Below are positions 39,904-47,658 of a stretch of 64,000 nucleotides of DNA, one piece after another. The position numbers and the translations under genes are program-made. How positions within the stretch are numbered: the stretch's first letter is position 1; the number at the start of each line of letters is the position of its first letter. The stretch comes from a virus, in the IMG/VR virus record IMGVR_UViG_3300032213_001070, positions 20,215-84,214 of that record, one strand, 5' to 3'. A model generated the notes under the pieces. The model was given only the letters and a program-made list of their open reading frames with translations. It was not told where the DNA came from and did no database searches.

Positions 39904-41146
39904 CTTGTTTTATTTGATTGTTATTTGTCTCTAGTTCAGGCTCCGGTTTTTCCTCTTCAAGTTCTATTGGATCTGATACAGCTTCAGTTGTCTCTAATAC
40001 TGTTAAATCAGCTTCTATGTCTTCATTAGCTATTTCAACCTCATTAGCCACCCTAGCCACCCTAGGAGAGTTATCCTCAGGCACCTCAGGAATAAAGTCA
40101 TCAACATGTTCATAGATATAATTTGCATTTAACTGTTTGAGTAAGTCTTCACTAATAGTAACAGTTTTAACTTTAAAGTAATCAGTGTCTCCAGTTTTTC
40201 CAATTTCATTAGAATACCTTCTCATCAAAACATCTAGTTTATCTGTAGTTAAGACACCTTTGTCAATAAGAGACTTGACAATGTCATCTATATCAGTACC
40301 TAAATAGCTTTTGTTTTTCTTAAGAAATCCAATAAGAGACTTAAAATTCACATGGTTCTTAGTATGACAACTAGATATCTGGTAACTATATTCTTTAAAC
40401 AACATCTCTAAAAACAGCAAAGACTCAATGTAATTAGAATTAGCCATAATCTCCATAGCCAAGATATGATTATCATTATCATTACTCTCAAACATTTGGC
40501 TTATCTGTTCATACATAGCTTCATCTATAATAGTAGCATCATCACCATTTATATGCTTTAGAATTGACATCTCATCATATACAGTAGCACCTACCATCTT
40601 ATGACATAAGTCAGCATGATCATCATCAATAGCATTATACCACTTAGAAGAATTCATATTATCACTGTGTGATTTTAGAGCTGCATTATCCCCATGTCTA
40701 ATGTCATTATATACAGAATAATCAAACAATACTTTGTCTTCTTGATAGTTTTCTAATGCTTCTCGGATGTTTTCTCTGTACCTGTCATCCATATACATAT
40801 TTGGATCATTCATTAACTCATTGAAGTCTGTAAGATCCATGCTGTATCTCCATACACCACTAGTAATTTTATCCTTTGTATTCTTTGCAGCAAATATATG
40901 TGTTGCTTCATCTATATTTCTTACAGTTCTTATCCCATGTTGTAAAGCTAGATCTTTAAGCTTTATTCTTGGAACATTGACTCCTGGTAGAAAATAAAGT
41001 TTGTCACCTTTTGTAGGAACATATTCATCAAGATATGTGGGAAACATATCTTCAGTCCTATCTTCCATACAGAATAAAGGTTCTACTTTAATCATTACCT
41101 CTCTTTCACTTGATTCTACTTCTGATATTACAATATATCTTTTCAT
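39878..41146 (-). CDS. Hypothetical protein with DNH-type repeat domain, 422 aa
   Basis: Not recognised as a known family. The N-terminal 110 residues are mixed alpha/beta (KGDKLYFLPGVNVPRIKLKD, then a segment like THIFAAKNTKDK). Residues about 212-255 contain QMFESNDNDNHILAMEIM, which aligns with stretches in the proteins at 44034-44435 and 54013-54420, suggesting a shared small helical domain. The last 70 residues are acidic and low-complexity, ending DDTDFDWF. It is the first gene of a unit that continues into the RecB-like nuclease. Confidence 0.6.
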   Translation of the reverse strand: MKRYIVISEVESSEREVMIKVEPLFCMEDRTEDMFPTYLDEYVPTKGDKLYFLPGVNVPRIKLKDLALQHGIRTVRNIDEATHIFAAKNTKDKITSGVWRYSMDLTDFNELMNDPNMYMDDRYRENIREALENYQEDKVLFDYSVYNDIRHGDNAALKSHSDNMNSSKWYNAIDDDHADLCHKMVGATVYDEMSILKHINGDDATIIDEAMYEQISQMFESNDNDNHILAMEIMANSNYIESLLFLEMLFKEYSYQISSCHTKNHVNFKSLIGFLKKNKSYLGTDIDDIVKSLIDKGVLTTDKLDVLMRRYSNEIGKTGDTDYFKVKTVTISEDLLKQLNANYIYEHVDDFIPEVPEDNSPRVARVANEVEIANEDIEADLTVLETTEAVSDPIELEEEKPEPELETNNNQIKQDDTDFDWF

Positions 41147-41163
41147 AGTTTAAAAATTAATAA

Positions 41164-41181
41164 GGGGAGTATTACCTCCCC
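41164..41181 (-). terminator. Intrinsic terminator after the AAA+ ATPase gene
   Basis: A 6-bp stem GGGGAG/CTCCCC with a 6-nt loop, followed on the - strand by a T/A-rich tail (TTATTAATTTTT). It lies about 60 bp past the AAA+ stop. The U-tract is weaker than at the other sites. Confidence 0.55.
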
Positions 41182-41240
41182 CTATGTTTGTTTGTATTTA
41201 AATTATTTTTCTTTAAAAGGGAAAAAGCTTAATGCTTCAA

Positions 41241-42410
41241 TTACTTGACAGCCATCTTCACCACGTCCTTATTCATCATAAGTTGTGCAAACTTAACCTT
41301 GTTTCCATTGACAATCTCCTTGATGATATAGTATCTAAGGTCATCAGTAAATGCATCACAGTCTGTAGTAAGCTTGATTAGTCTTTGAGTCATTCCGCTC
41401 GGAACAGGCTTAGTATCTGCAAACACCAATGAATAATTTATTAATCTGGTTGCAATCACACTAGATATGTCTGCTCTAAAGTCATCATCTTTACCTACAG
41501 CATTTGTTAATGCATTCATTACATATTGCTCATCTTTAGTAAGTGTATCTTCAGGTGAGATAATCTTATCCAACTTGTTGTTAATGAACATAGTAAACAT
41601 AGAACTAAAGTCTACACCAACAGAACCCTCACCAATCATTTGAATTAGAGGCAGGTCTGCTTCAAACTTAGGAATAGAGCTAATAGCATTAAAGAAAGTA
41701 GTAATAGATCTTGGATTAACTCTTTGAGTTACCAATTCTGGGTGCATCAACATAAAGTTAATACATCTACCATCTATTCCTGCAGTCTCAGCCCACTTAG
41801 CCCATACGTTTACATCATACTTCAACTCCACAGATACAAATCTTGTCTTCTGAGCTACATCCAAGCTAGTTACATTATAGTCACCATTGTCCGGATTAGT
41901 AGTCAAGATCACATGCCAGTTCTTAGGAAGCTTCCATGATACATATTCCTGTCTATCTAAGATCTCCATAGTAGCTTGCATAAATCTATGGTCAGCCCGG
42001 GTATAGTCATCAAGAATCAAGAAACCACCTTCTCCTTTACCTTGAATCCATTCAGGAGCAGCATGTGACATACGCTTACCAATAACTTTGTAACCTTTCT
42101 TAATGGCTGCATCTATCTGAGCTTCATTAATCCAAGTAGTTTTACCTTCTGCATTCTGTATTTCAAATTCTTTTACAGGAAAACCAACTAAGTCACCTAA
42201 TTCTTCCAACTGAGATAAATTCAGCTTTACTACTTGCATGTCCATTTCTTTACCCAACTGCATGATAGCAGAAGTCTTACCCAGACCAGCATCACCCTCA
42301 ATATTAATAGCTACGGGAACCTTACCCTCTGCTTGAATATACTGATTGTTGTTAACCATGTGCTTAATAAAGCTCTTTAACTCTTCTACATTCAATTGTA
42401 CTTGACTCAT
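41241..42410 (-). CDS. AAA+ ATPase, MoxR-like
   Basis: A 389-aa AAA+ protein. Walker A is GDAGLGKT (39-46), Walker B is GGFLILDDYTRAD (about 127-139), and sensor 1 is in VILTTNPDNGDYN. The segment LDVAQKTRFVSVELKYD fits the MoxR/CoxD-type group that works with VWA-domain proteins, and the adjacent upstream gene indeed encodes a VWA protein (10 bp gap). Such pairs act as metal-insertion or complex-remodelling chaperones in bacteria. In this phage the substrate is unknown. The unit ends at the hairpin at 41164-41181. Confidence 0.85.
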   Translation of the reverse strand: MSQVQLNVEELKSFIKHMVNNNQYIQAEGKVPVAINIEGDAGLGKTSAIMQLGKEMDMQVVKLNLSQLEELGDLVGFPVKEFEIQNAEGKTTWINEAQIDAAIKKGYKVIGKRMSHAAPEWIQGKGEGGFLILDDYTRADHRFMQATMEILDRQEYVSWKLPKNWHVILTTNPDNGDYNVTSLDVAQKTRFVSVELKYDVNVWAKWAETAGIDGRCINFMLMHPELVTQRVNPRSITTFFNAISSIPKFEADLPLIQMIGEGSVGVDFSSMFTMFINNKLDKIISPEDTLTKDEQYVMNALTNAVGKDDDFRADISSVIATRLINYSLVFADTKPVPSGMTQRLIKLTTDCDAFTDDLRYYIIKEIVNGNKVKFAQLMMNKDVVKMAVK

Positions 42411-42420
42411 AATCTTTAAT

Positions 42421-43428
42421 TTATAATTCTAATTTAATTACTTTACCTGGTAAATCATTATTCATATAGGACTGCTCTGATAAAACCCATAGGATGTTCC
42501 CTTTTGGTTTTACAGAATAACCACATTCACCATCAGTAAAATACACCAGGCTAGTATATTTCTTTAGGTTTTCATTATAATATTCCAGGACGGGATCAAA
42601 CTCAGTCCCACCTCTTCCGTGTATATTCATTTCATGCTTTCCTGTATAAGGTTTGATAGAATGTATTTTAGTATCACATTGTACTATAGTAATATCAACA
42701 CCTGCCTTATAGATATGATGAATCTCATTCATAAACTCTTTGAGCTCATCATCACTTACAGAACCTGAAGTATCTATAGCTAAAAGCATATGTTGTTTCA
42801 TCTTAATCTTGAGACCCGGATTGTCACTAAATCTTCTATTCTCTTTCCGCCTGATTTTCTTGGTAAATACTTTTGTACTGATTCCAGTAAACCTACGGAT
42901 ATACCCTCTCCAGTCAAACTTAGGTGGTACAATCTCCTCAACTACAATAACTCCTTCTATCTCACCAGGAACAGTACCACGTTTCTTAACAGTTTGCTCC
43001 TTAGCATCACTAAGCACTTTCTGCAATTGCTTTTCAATTAACTTTTGCTCAGCTTCAGTAAGATTATCAAACTCTTCCCAGGTACCATGATCAGGAACAT
43101 TACCCATATCAATATTGTCAAGAAGATTGTCCATTGCTTGATTACCGCAAGTACCATTCTTCTCTTTCTCATCTTTAAACTCTTTAAGCTTGTCATAGTA
43201 ATATCTACAACCTGCTCTAAGTTCAAGATTCATATCAGCATAGTCTTCTATAAAAATACCTCTACCAGGAGCATTCTTAAGTATCTCAGCTATTTCTTCA
43301 GGACTAGCTCCTGTTTCTATAGCTGCAGACATTTCAAGTTTTAGTTTTTCATTCAATGCTTCATATTCTTCTTTAGAATATTCTCCGCCCGGCAACCAAG
43401 ACTTTTCAATGTACTGATTGATTTCCAT
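42421..43428 (-). CDS. Metallopeptidase/VWA protein (DUF2201-like), exon 2: VWA domain
   Basis: Exon 2 of an intron-split gene (335 codons plus stop); the spliced protein would be 434 aa. It carries the VWA domain with the MIDAS motif LAIDTSGSVS (Asp at about residue 318 of the spliced protein) and ends in GRGGTEFDP and VYFTDGECG. Upstream are a linker with EEFDNLTEAEQKLIEKQLQ and a basic ERF-type region FDWRGYIRRFTG typical of DUF2201-like proteins. An ATG at 43446 gives an apparent separate ORF, but its first six codons lie in the intron. The true exon begins MEINQYIEKSWLPGG, the usual continuation of the metallopeptidase domain. Partner of the AAA+ protein downstream. Confidence 0.85.
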   Translation of the reverse strand: MEINQYIEKSWLPGGEYSKEEYEALNEKLKLEMSAAIETGASPEEIAEILKNAPGRGIFIEDYADMNLELRAGCRYYYDKLKEFKDEKEKNGTCGNQAMDNLLDNIDMGNVPDHGTWEEFDNLTEAEQKLIEKQLQKVLSDAKEQTVKKRGTVPGEIEGVIVVEEIVPPKFDWRGYIRRFTGISTKVFTKKIRRKENRRFSDNPGLKIKMKQHMLLAIDTSGSVSDDELKEFMNEIHHIYKAGVDITIVQCDTKIHSIKPYTGKHEMNIHGRGGTEFDPVLEYYNENLKKYTSLVYFTDGECGYSVKPKGNILWVLSEQSYMNNDLPGKVIKLEL

Positions 43429-43737
43429 CATTTGTGTTAGCTGCATGTTTCCCTGCAGATCGGACTATACCTTCACCCCAGTAGGGTGGCTTATTGTAGT
43501 CTCTGAACCTCTTTCTTTAAAATAGTTTTCAAATTTATTCTTCTTTCTGTCTAACTTTTTAAAGAAATTTGGCTGCGGATCACCCATTTGGACATCTCTA
43601 TCTTTTTTACTATACCTGAATAATTAGTTCAGCCACATACTACCTCACGGTGCATGCTTAGTAGATAGAGCTTTAGGATTTTCCCGTCAATTTAAAGCTT
43701 TCTCTTACACATTACTGTGCAACGGGACTAGGAATTA
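43429..43737 (-). ncRNA. Group I intron (309 nt, no ORF)
   Basis: On the - strand all four group I core elements are readable in order: P TTGACGGGAA (43681-43690), Q GATCCGCAGCC (43571-43581), R GTTCAGAGACTACAA (43494-43508), S AAGGTATAGTCCG (43461-43473). P7 pairs GACTA with TAGTC; P8 is CACCC/GGGTG; P9 is CTGCA/TGCAG; P4 can pair CGGG with TCCG; an extended P6 pairs TTTCTTTAAAA with TTTTAAAGAAA. The 5' exon ends GGAT and pairs with GTCC at the internal guide, giving the required U.G pair, while TTCC beside it can pair with GGAA in exon 2 (P10). The intron ends in G. It starts with TAA, stopping translation of unspliced RNA, as in T4 introns. Confidence 0.92.
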
Positions 43738-44034
43738 ATCCATTGCAACATTTGCAAGTCTCTTATCACTAAACTTAAAGTAAGTAGTAAGGTGACCAAA
43801 TGCAATATGAAGCAATTCATGTTTTAATATACCAAGCCTCTGTTCTTCATTAAGACCTTCCCAAAAATCAGGATTAATAGCAAGCTGATAATTAATACCA
43901 TTCTTACTAACTCCGGCAGTAGGAACTCTCTTAGCATCCCATAGCTTATTCAACATGATGAGAAAGAACCCATAATAAGGTTCCTTCAACATTAGGTCTT
44001 TACTAGCTTTACTTAAACTCTGAACTTTGTCCAT
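43738..44034 (-). CDS. Metallopeptidase/VWA protein (DUF2201-like), exon 1: zincin-like domain
   Basis: Exon 1 (99 codons) holds the putative metallopeptidase domain of a DUF2201-type protein: KHELLHIAFGH places the HExxH zinc site at His72, Glu73, His76, with His81 as a further ligand candidate. The reading frame ends ...LANVAMD, after which TAA is the first intron codon. Joined to exon 2 it continues MEINQYI, the pattern expected for the family. The start shares a base with the stop of the 133-aa gene upstream (TAATG). In bacteria, fusions of this peptidase-like domain with VWA sit beside MoxR-type ATPases, as here. Confidence 0.85.
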
Positions 44035-44435
44035 TAGTCTTTTAGTTTAATATCTATTTCAAATTTTTCTGTTGGATATCCTAGTTGTCCTAAGAACCCA
44101 ACCATATCTACTACAAAATTCTCTAAGAACAATTCTATTGAATCTTTAGAAGATCCATTAGAAGTCATAAGTGATAAACACTTACCGCTAGTAAGATTAT
44201 TATCCCCTAGTGCAGCAGCTTTATTTAACACCTTATAAGATTTTGGTGCTTCTTTTTCCCAAGCATCTTTTGGTAACTTAGAAAACTTATACAGCACTAG
44301 TAACTCACCAATATATTTTTTGTGGTCAGTATTCTCTAATGCTTGAAATGCAATAACATGATTATCCTGATCTTCAGATTTAAGCATGTTTAATAAATTC
44401 TTTGTTTCTTCTTTGTCAAAAATCATTTTTGCCAT
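44034..44435 (-). CDS. Hypothetical protein with DNH-type repeat domain, 133 aa
   Basis: Not recognised. Residues 15-45 (MLKSEDQDNHVIAFQALE, then a helix ending LVLYKFSKLP) resemble segments in the 422-aa protein at 39878-41146 and the 135-aa protein at 54013-54420. The rest is helical with a hydrophobic core near 100-120 (LENFVVDMVGFLGQLGYP). Start and stop both overlap neighbours by one base, so it is translationally coupled between the 127-aa gene and the metallopeptidase/VWA gene. Confidence 0.6.
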   Translation of the reverse strand: MAKMIFDKEETKNLLNMLKSEDQDNHVIAFQALENTDHKKYIGELLVLYKFSKLPKDAWEKEAPKSYKVLNKAAALGDNNLTSGKCLSLMTSNGSSKDSIELFLENFVVDMVGFLGQLGYPTEKFEIDIKLKD

Positions 44436-44818
44436 TAGTTCTTATTTTTTTGTTCTACAATTTCAATTAGTTTTTCAAGACAAGAAAGTTCAGCTTCTTC
44501 TCTAGTCCTGTGCAATTTATCTGATTCAATAGATAATTGATGGTCTGTATAATTTTGAATCCACCAATCAAAGCATCCTTCTTCCTTAGACGGTACGATG
44601 AATCCACTCCATTCAGTTGAATAATCAAACCATCTAAATGCTTGAGAGAATGTTGGTGCAATTAACCATTCTTCATCAATGTCATCTTGTTCTCTTACCG
44701 TAAATAGATATTCTTCTTCATCATAAAAAGCAAAGCAGTCTTCATCAACACCTTCTTTTTTATATCCAAGTTGCTTCATTTTTAAAGCTAACTCATAAGG
44801 TACAAATTCTTTTTCCAT
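44435..44818 (-). CDS. Conserved phage protein, unknown (127 aa)
   Basis: A 127-aa acidic, aromatic-rich protein beginning MEKEFVPYELALKMKQLGY and containing LIAPTFSQAFRWFDY and a GCFDWWIQNY segment. I recall this family as frequent in phages and prophages of Flavobacteria and Bacteroides, always without a known function. Its start shares a base with the previous stop and belongs to one of the repeated AAGACTAATGGA junctions. Confidence 0.65.
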   Translation of the reverse strand: MEKEFVPYELALKMKQLGYKKEGVDEDCFAFYDEEEYLFTVREQDDIDEEWLIAPTFSQAFRWFDYSTEWSGFIVPSKEEGCFDWWIQNYTDHQLSIESDKLHRTREEAELSCLEKLIEIVEQKNKN

Positions 44819-45102
44819 TAGTCTTCTATTTTAAATAAATTTAATCCCAAAATAACTGCGTCTAAAGGTTTTTTAATAGCAGGATGCATACTTTTAGTAT
44901 CTAATATTAAACCATCTTTTTCATTTTCATCTTTAGTTACAAATGCTACATATATCTGATGACCATTATATTTATCTTCAGTGAGTATGTCACCTCTTTC
45001 AAATGGTGAACTTTCAGGTATCTGATATACTCCAGTTAGTTTTATATAAGAACCATCTATTGTTACAGTATCTACTGTAAATATGTTATTTACTTTTTCC
45101 AT
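44818..45102 (-). CDS. Hypothetical protein, 94 aa
   Basis: Not recognised. It is a beta-rich small protein (VNNIFTVDTVTIDGSYIKLT, ERGDILTEDKYNGHQIYVAF) ending LNLFKIED. Both boundaries are one-base TAATG overlaps carrying the repeated junction sequence described in the findings. No membrane segment or catalytic motif. Confidence 0.55.
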   Translation of the reverse strand: MEKVNNIFTVDTVTIDGSYIKLTGVYQIPESSPFERGDILTEDKYNGHQIYVAFVTKDENEKDGLILDTKSMHPAIKKPLDAVILGLNLFKIED

Positions 45103-45449
45103 TAGTCTTCTATTTTTAAAGTTTTAATTGCCCATTTCTCAGGCTTACCACTTGCAATCATAGTAACCCATTCTTTAGCAGTTGGAATGTAATTATTGCA
45201 ATCCTCCTTAATATGCTGTTCAGCAACATATCTTGTATATACAGTTTTACCATCAGCATTTATGAAACTTTTTCCAAATACTCTTTCACATTCAAATATA
45301 CCTTCACTATGGTGACGGAACATTCTATGCATACTGTGTCCAATCCACCCTTTAGTTTCATCAAGCCACTCGTGAATAGCTTGATAATCAGAAACTTGAC
45401 CTTTCCATTTTCTTACTGATGTTTTACAGTGTTCTAAAGGATGTGCCAT
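45102..45449 (-). CDS. DUF6915-like protein
   Basis: A 115-aa protein matching a pattern I remember as DUF6915: MAHPLEHCKTSVRKWKGQVS, IHEWLDETKG, MHRMFRHHSEGIFECERVFG, then YVAEQHIKEDCNNYIPTAKEW. The His-rich middle (HRMFRHH) and the conserved EQHIKED are its marks. Such proteins are found on phages, plasmids and integrative elements, and I recall them near DUF6878 proteins, as here. Function unknown; the His/Asp/Glu pattern could bind metal. Confidence 0.65.
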   Translation of the reverse strand: MAHPLEHCKTSVRKWKGQVSDYQAIHEWLDETKGWIGHSMHRMFRHHSEGIFECERVFGKSFINADGKTVYTRYVAEQHIKEDCNNYIPTAKEWVTMIASGKPEKWAIKTLKIED

Positions 45450-45853
45450 TATTCTTCAGCTTTTTCTAAGATACTACCATCATGAAAATATTCTTCATAA
45501 ACAATAATTCTTACACTATTGTTTATAATATATTTTCCTGAAGGAACACAAATACATAATTCACCAAAACCACCTTCATTATTCCACCAATCTTCTATAT
45601 CATTAAGAAGTTTTTCATCAGCAAAGGATTCAATTGCCTTATGGGCATCTTGAGAAATATTATGTAACAACCAATCATTTTCCCAATCTTCTACATTGTC
45701 ATTTACATCTTCTGGAGTTTCACACTTTTCTGTTGTATAACCAATCCATTCTATGGAACCGGAGTCTCCTCCGCCATCATATTTTACTTTAATACCGGTA
45801 ACACCAAGATCAGCCAACTTAAGAAGAAGGCCTGTTAATTCATTTTCTGTCAT
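45449..45853 (-). CDS. DUF6878-like protein
   Basis: A 134-aa acidic protein. LGVTGIKVKYDGGGDSGSIE and, later, DIEDWWNNEGGFGELCICVP match the DUF6878 signature (VxYDGxGDSGxIE followed by WENNxGxxG) as I remember it. Function unknown. The stop overlaps the start of the DUF6915-like gene by one base, so the two are co-translated. Confidence 0.65.
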   Translation of the reverse strand: MTENELTGLLLKLADLGVTGIKVKYDGGGDSGSIEWIGYTTEKCETPEDVNDNVEDWENDWLLHNISQDAHKAIESFADEKLLNDIEDWWNNEGGFGELCICVPSGKYIINNSVRIIVYEEYFHDGSILEKAEE

Positions 45854-46041
45854 ACTTTTGCTTTTTGAATAAAATGTTTTGCTACTTCAGGAATGTGTTT
45901 CTTGTAGTAAGGTTGTTCAGATTTACACCATTGTTTCACTTCATCCTTTGTATTAAACTTTTGGTACGGAAATGTTATTTCCAACTCTTTGATAAAATCA
46001 TTTACAGTCCAACCTTCCCAGATGTGTCTGTCATTACTCAT
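45850..46041 (-). CDS. Hypothetical protein, 63 aa
   Basis: Not recognised. It is a small Lys/aromatic-rich protein (HIWEGWTVNDFIKELE, KQWCKSEQPYYKKHIPEVAK) with predicted helices and no membrane segment. It overlaps the DUF6878-like gene by 4 bp (ATGA). Confidence 0.5.
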   Translation of the reverse strand: MSNDRHIWEGWTVNDFIKELEITFPYQKFNTKDEVKQWCKSEQPYYKKHIPEVAKHFIQKAKV

Positions 46042-46042
46042 A

Positions 46043-46468
46043 TTATTTTATTTTAAAGAAACGGCCAAGTATATTTCCATTTAAGAATTCTTCTTTCTCA
46101 AGAACTTCCCTAACAAACTGATACTTAGTCTCATAATATGTAAGTTCCATTTTGGAAAAACATATCTTAACCATAAACCTTTTAATCTTTACACCAGCTT
46201 TGTGAGCTTCTTTAAGAACTGCATTACTACTATAATAGTTTTGATAACTGGGTTTAGTAACAGTCTCATACTTTTTAGTCCTTTTATCTGTTACTTGAGC
46301 CATAGCTCTTTTACCAAACTTCTTTTTTGTAACAGAGTAAAAGTTCTTTTTACCTACATATCTTACAGACTTTCCATTGATAACAGCTTCCATCTCATAC
46401 ACAAAACCTACGGCTCCATCTGGAATCATGCTATCATTAAAAGGTCTTCCTTCATATAACCAACTCAT
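46043..46468 (-). CDS. SegE-like GIY-YIG endonuclease
   Basis: 141 aa from the ATG at 46468, which overlaps the previous stop as ATGA; an in-frame TTG at 46495 is less likely. It fits the SegE-type GIY-YIG family: GFVYEMEAVINGKSVRYVGKKNF (GIY-YIG-like strand pair), YQNYYSSNAVLKEAHKAGVK, then MELTYYETKYQFVREVLEKE with the catalytic-helix Glu region, and NGNILGRFFKIK. Free-standing members of this family cut DNA and promote their own spread in T4. It sits just downstream of the primase with no sign of an intron. Confidence 0.8.
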   Translation of the reverse strand: MSWLYEGRPFNDSMIPDGAVGFVYEMEAVINGKSVRYVGKKNFYSVTKKKFGKRAMAQVTDKRTKKYETVTKPSYQNYYSSNAVLKEAHKAGVKIKRFMVKICFSKMELTYYETKYQFVREVLEKEEFLNGNILGRFFKIK

Positions 46469-46620
46469 TTGTGCTTGTATCTTTTCATGTGCCAATCCGC
46501 TACAGTATTAACCATAGTAGCTAATATACTTATTGCTTCTTCTATTGATCTTGCTTCAAAACTTAATCTTGCTTTTGTTATATTATGTTTAAAAACATAA
46601 TCATACATAGGATTTTTCAT
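46465..46620 (-). CDS. Small helical protein, 51 aa
   Basis: A short ORF coupled on both sides by ATGA overlaps (with the primase stop and with the SegE-like start). The sequence begins MKNPMYDYVFKHNITKARLS, continues FEARSIEEAISILATMVNTV and ends with a basic tail (HMKRYKHK). The tight coupling makes it a real gene; function unknown. Confidence 0.65.
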   Translation of the reverse strand: MKNPMYDYVFKHNITKARLSFEARSIEEAISILATMVNTVADWHMKRYKHK

Positions 46621-47597
46621 AATGCTTGTTTTAATAGTAAAAATAATACATCTCTAACTTTATCTATACCATGCAGCTTAACAGAATCTGAAAGATCTTT
46701 TTCCATAGGTAGAATAATATAATTAAACCCATACATATGTTTGTATCTTTCAGCTGCTTTTATCCCCGGCTCATCATTATCAAACAGAACAATAATCTTT
46801 TGATAATGTCTTACAAACTCACTCATAGCTCTTTCACCTATCATAGTATTCTCACTGTCCGGAGCAATAGCTTCAATATTATTAATACCTAGTCTATTAA
46901 AACACATCAGATCTTTAAGAGAAGAAGTAATCAGTAGATATTTACTTTCATACTTAAGCTGATCCATACCTTGGATATAATTCTCAACTTTTATAAATTT
47001 CTTATCTGGTACCTTGGGCATGTAAATTTTGTATAAACTCCCATCATTTCTAAAATAACCATATGTATATGGCTTTTTAAATACAAATGAAGTCATAGTA
47101 CCATCTGTTTCTGTTTTCTCCATTGTAAAGAAATCTAAAGGAACAACATTATATCTATCAAGCATACTAGAACCAATTTTAAAACCTATCCAGTAATCTT
47201 TATCTAAATTATTCCAGTGCCTCATCTCATAATCCACAACCTTAAACTTGTCATGTATTACTATTTCTCTCTTCTCAAGTACTGTATTGTTTTTAAGATA
47301 TGCTTGATAGTCATTCATTAGTTTCTTAGCTGCTTCACCTGGAGACAGGTTATACAACTGCTGAATCAAATTCCATGAGCTACCCTGATTACCTGAAGAA
47401 AAATCTTTGTGCTTATATCTATTAGATACAACATCAAAATAAATAAACATAGAAGGAACTTTATCCTTTGAGTTAAATGCAGAAAGCATTTTTATATCTT
47501 GACCTGTAAGTTTTTCTTTTAGGTTTAAATAATATTCATAAATCCATTCATCCGGTACATCTTTTATATCAGATATCAGTCCTTTGGTTGAAATCAT
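46617..47597 (-). CDS. DNA primase, TOPRIM-containing
   Basis: A 326-aa DnaG-type primase. The N-terminal part has the RNA-polymerase-proximal pattern SAFNSKDKVPSMFIYFD, then YKHKDFSSGNQGSSWNLIQQ. No zinc-binding Cys cluster is visible. The TOPRIM domain starts near 222 (YLLITSSLKDLMCFNRLG) and has IVLFDNDEPGIKAAERY near 272-288 (the DxD motif as DND). The Glu expected in the first TOPRIM motif is replaced (TSSLKD), a variation I recall from other phage primases. It works with the DnaB-type helicase encoded 3 kb upstream in the same direction. It lies downstream of the 47619-47643 terminator, so it has its own promoter or depends on read-through. Confidence 0.85.
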   Translation of the reverse strand: MISTKGLISDIKDVPDEWIYEYYLNLKEKLTGQDIKMLSAFNSKDKVPSMFIYFDVVSNRYKHKDFSSGNQGSSWNLIQQLYNLSPGEAAKKLMNDYQAYLKNNTVLEKREIVIHDKFKVVDYEMRHWNNLDKDYWIGFKIGSSMLDRYNVVPLDFFTMEKTETDGTMTSFVFKKPYTYGYFRNDGSLYKIYMPKVPDKKFIKVENYIQGMDQLKYESKYLLITSSLKDLMCFNRLGINNIEAIAPDSENTMIGERAMSEFVRHYQKIIVLFDNDEPGIKAAERYKHMYGFNYIILPMEKDLSDSVKLHGIDKVRDVLFLLLKQAL

Positions 47598-47612
47598 AAC
47601 ACATAATTAAAT

Positions 47613-47643
47613 AAAAAAGGGGCCAGAAGTATTAACTGACCCC
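47613..47643 (-). terminator. Intrinsic terminator after the SSB-like gene
   Basis: GGGGCCAG (47619-47626) pairs with CTGACCCC (47636-47643), with one mismatch and a 9-nt loop. On the - strand it runs into a T-run from the A-run at 47613-47618. It lies 16 bp past the 228-aa gene. Confidence 0.7.
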
Positions 47644-47658
47644 TCTTGACTAGTTTAA

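Noticed and set aside
42740-43344. Three overlapping + strand ORFs across the VWA gene
   Set aside because: All lie opposite a well-supported coding exon and have no recognisable motif.
43429-44034. Frameshift or pseudogene in the metallopeptidase/VWA gene
   Set aside because: The interruption has a complete set of group I intron elements with correct splice-site pairing, and joining the exons restores the expected protein.
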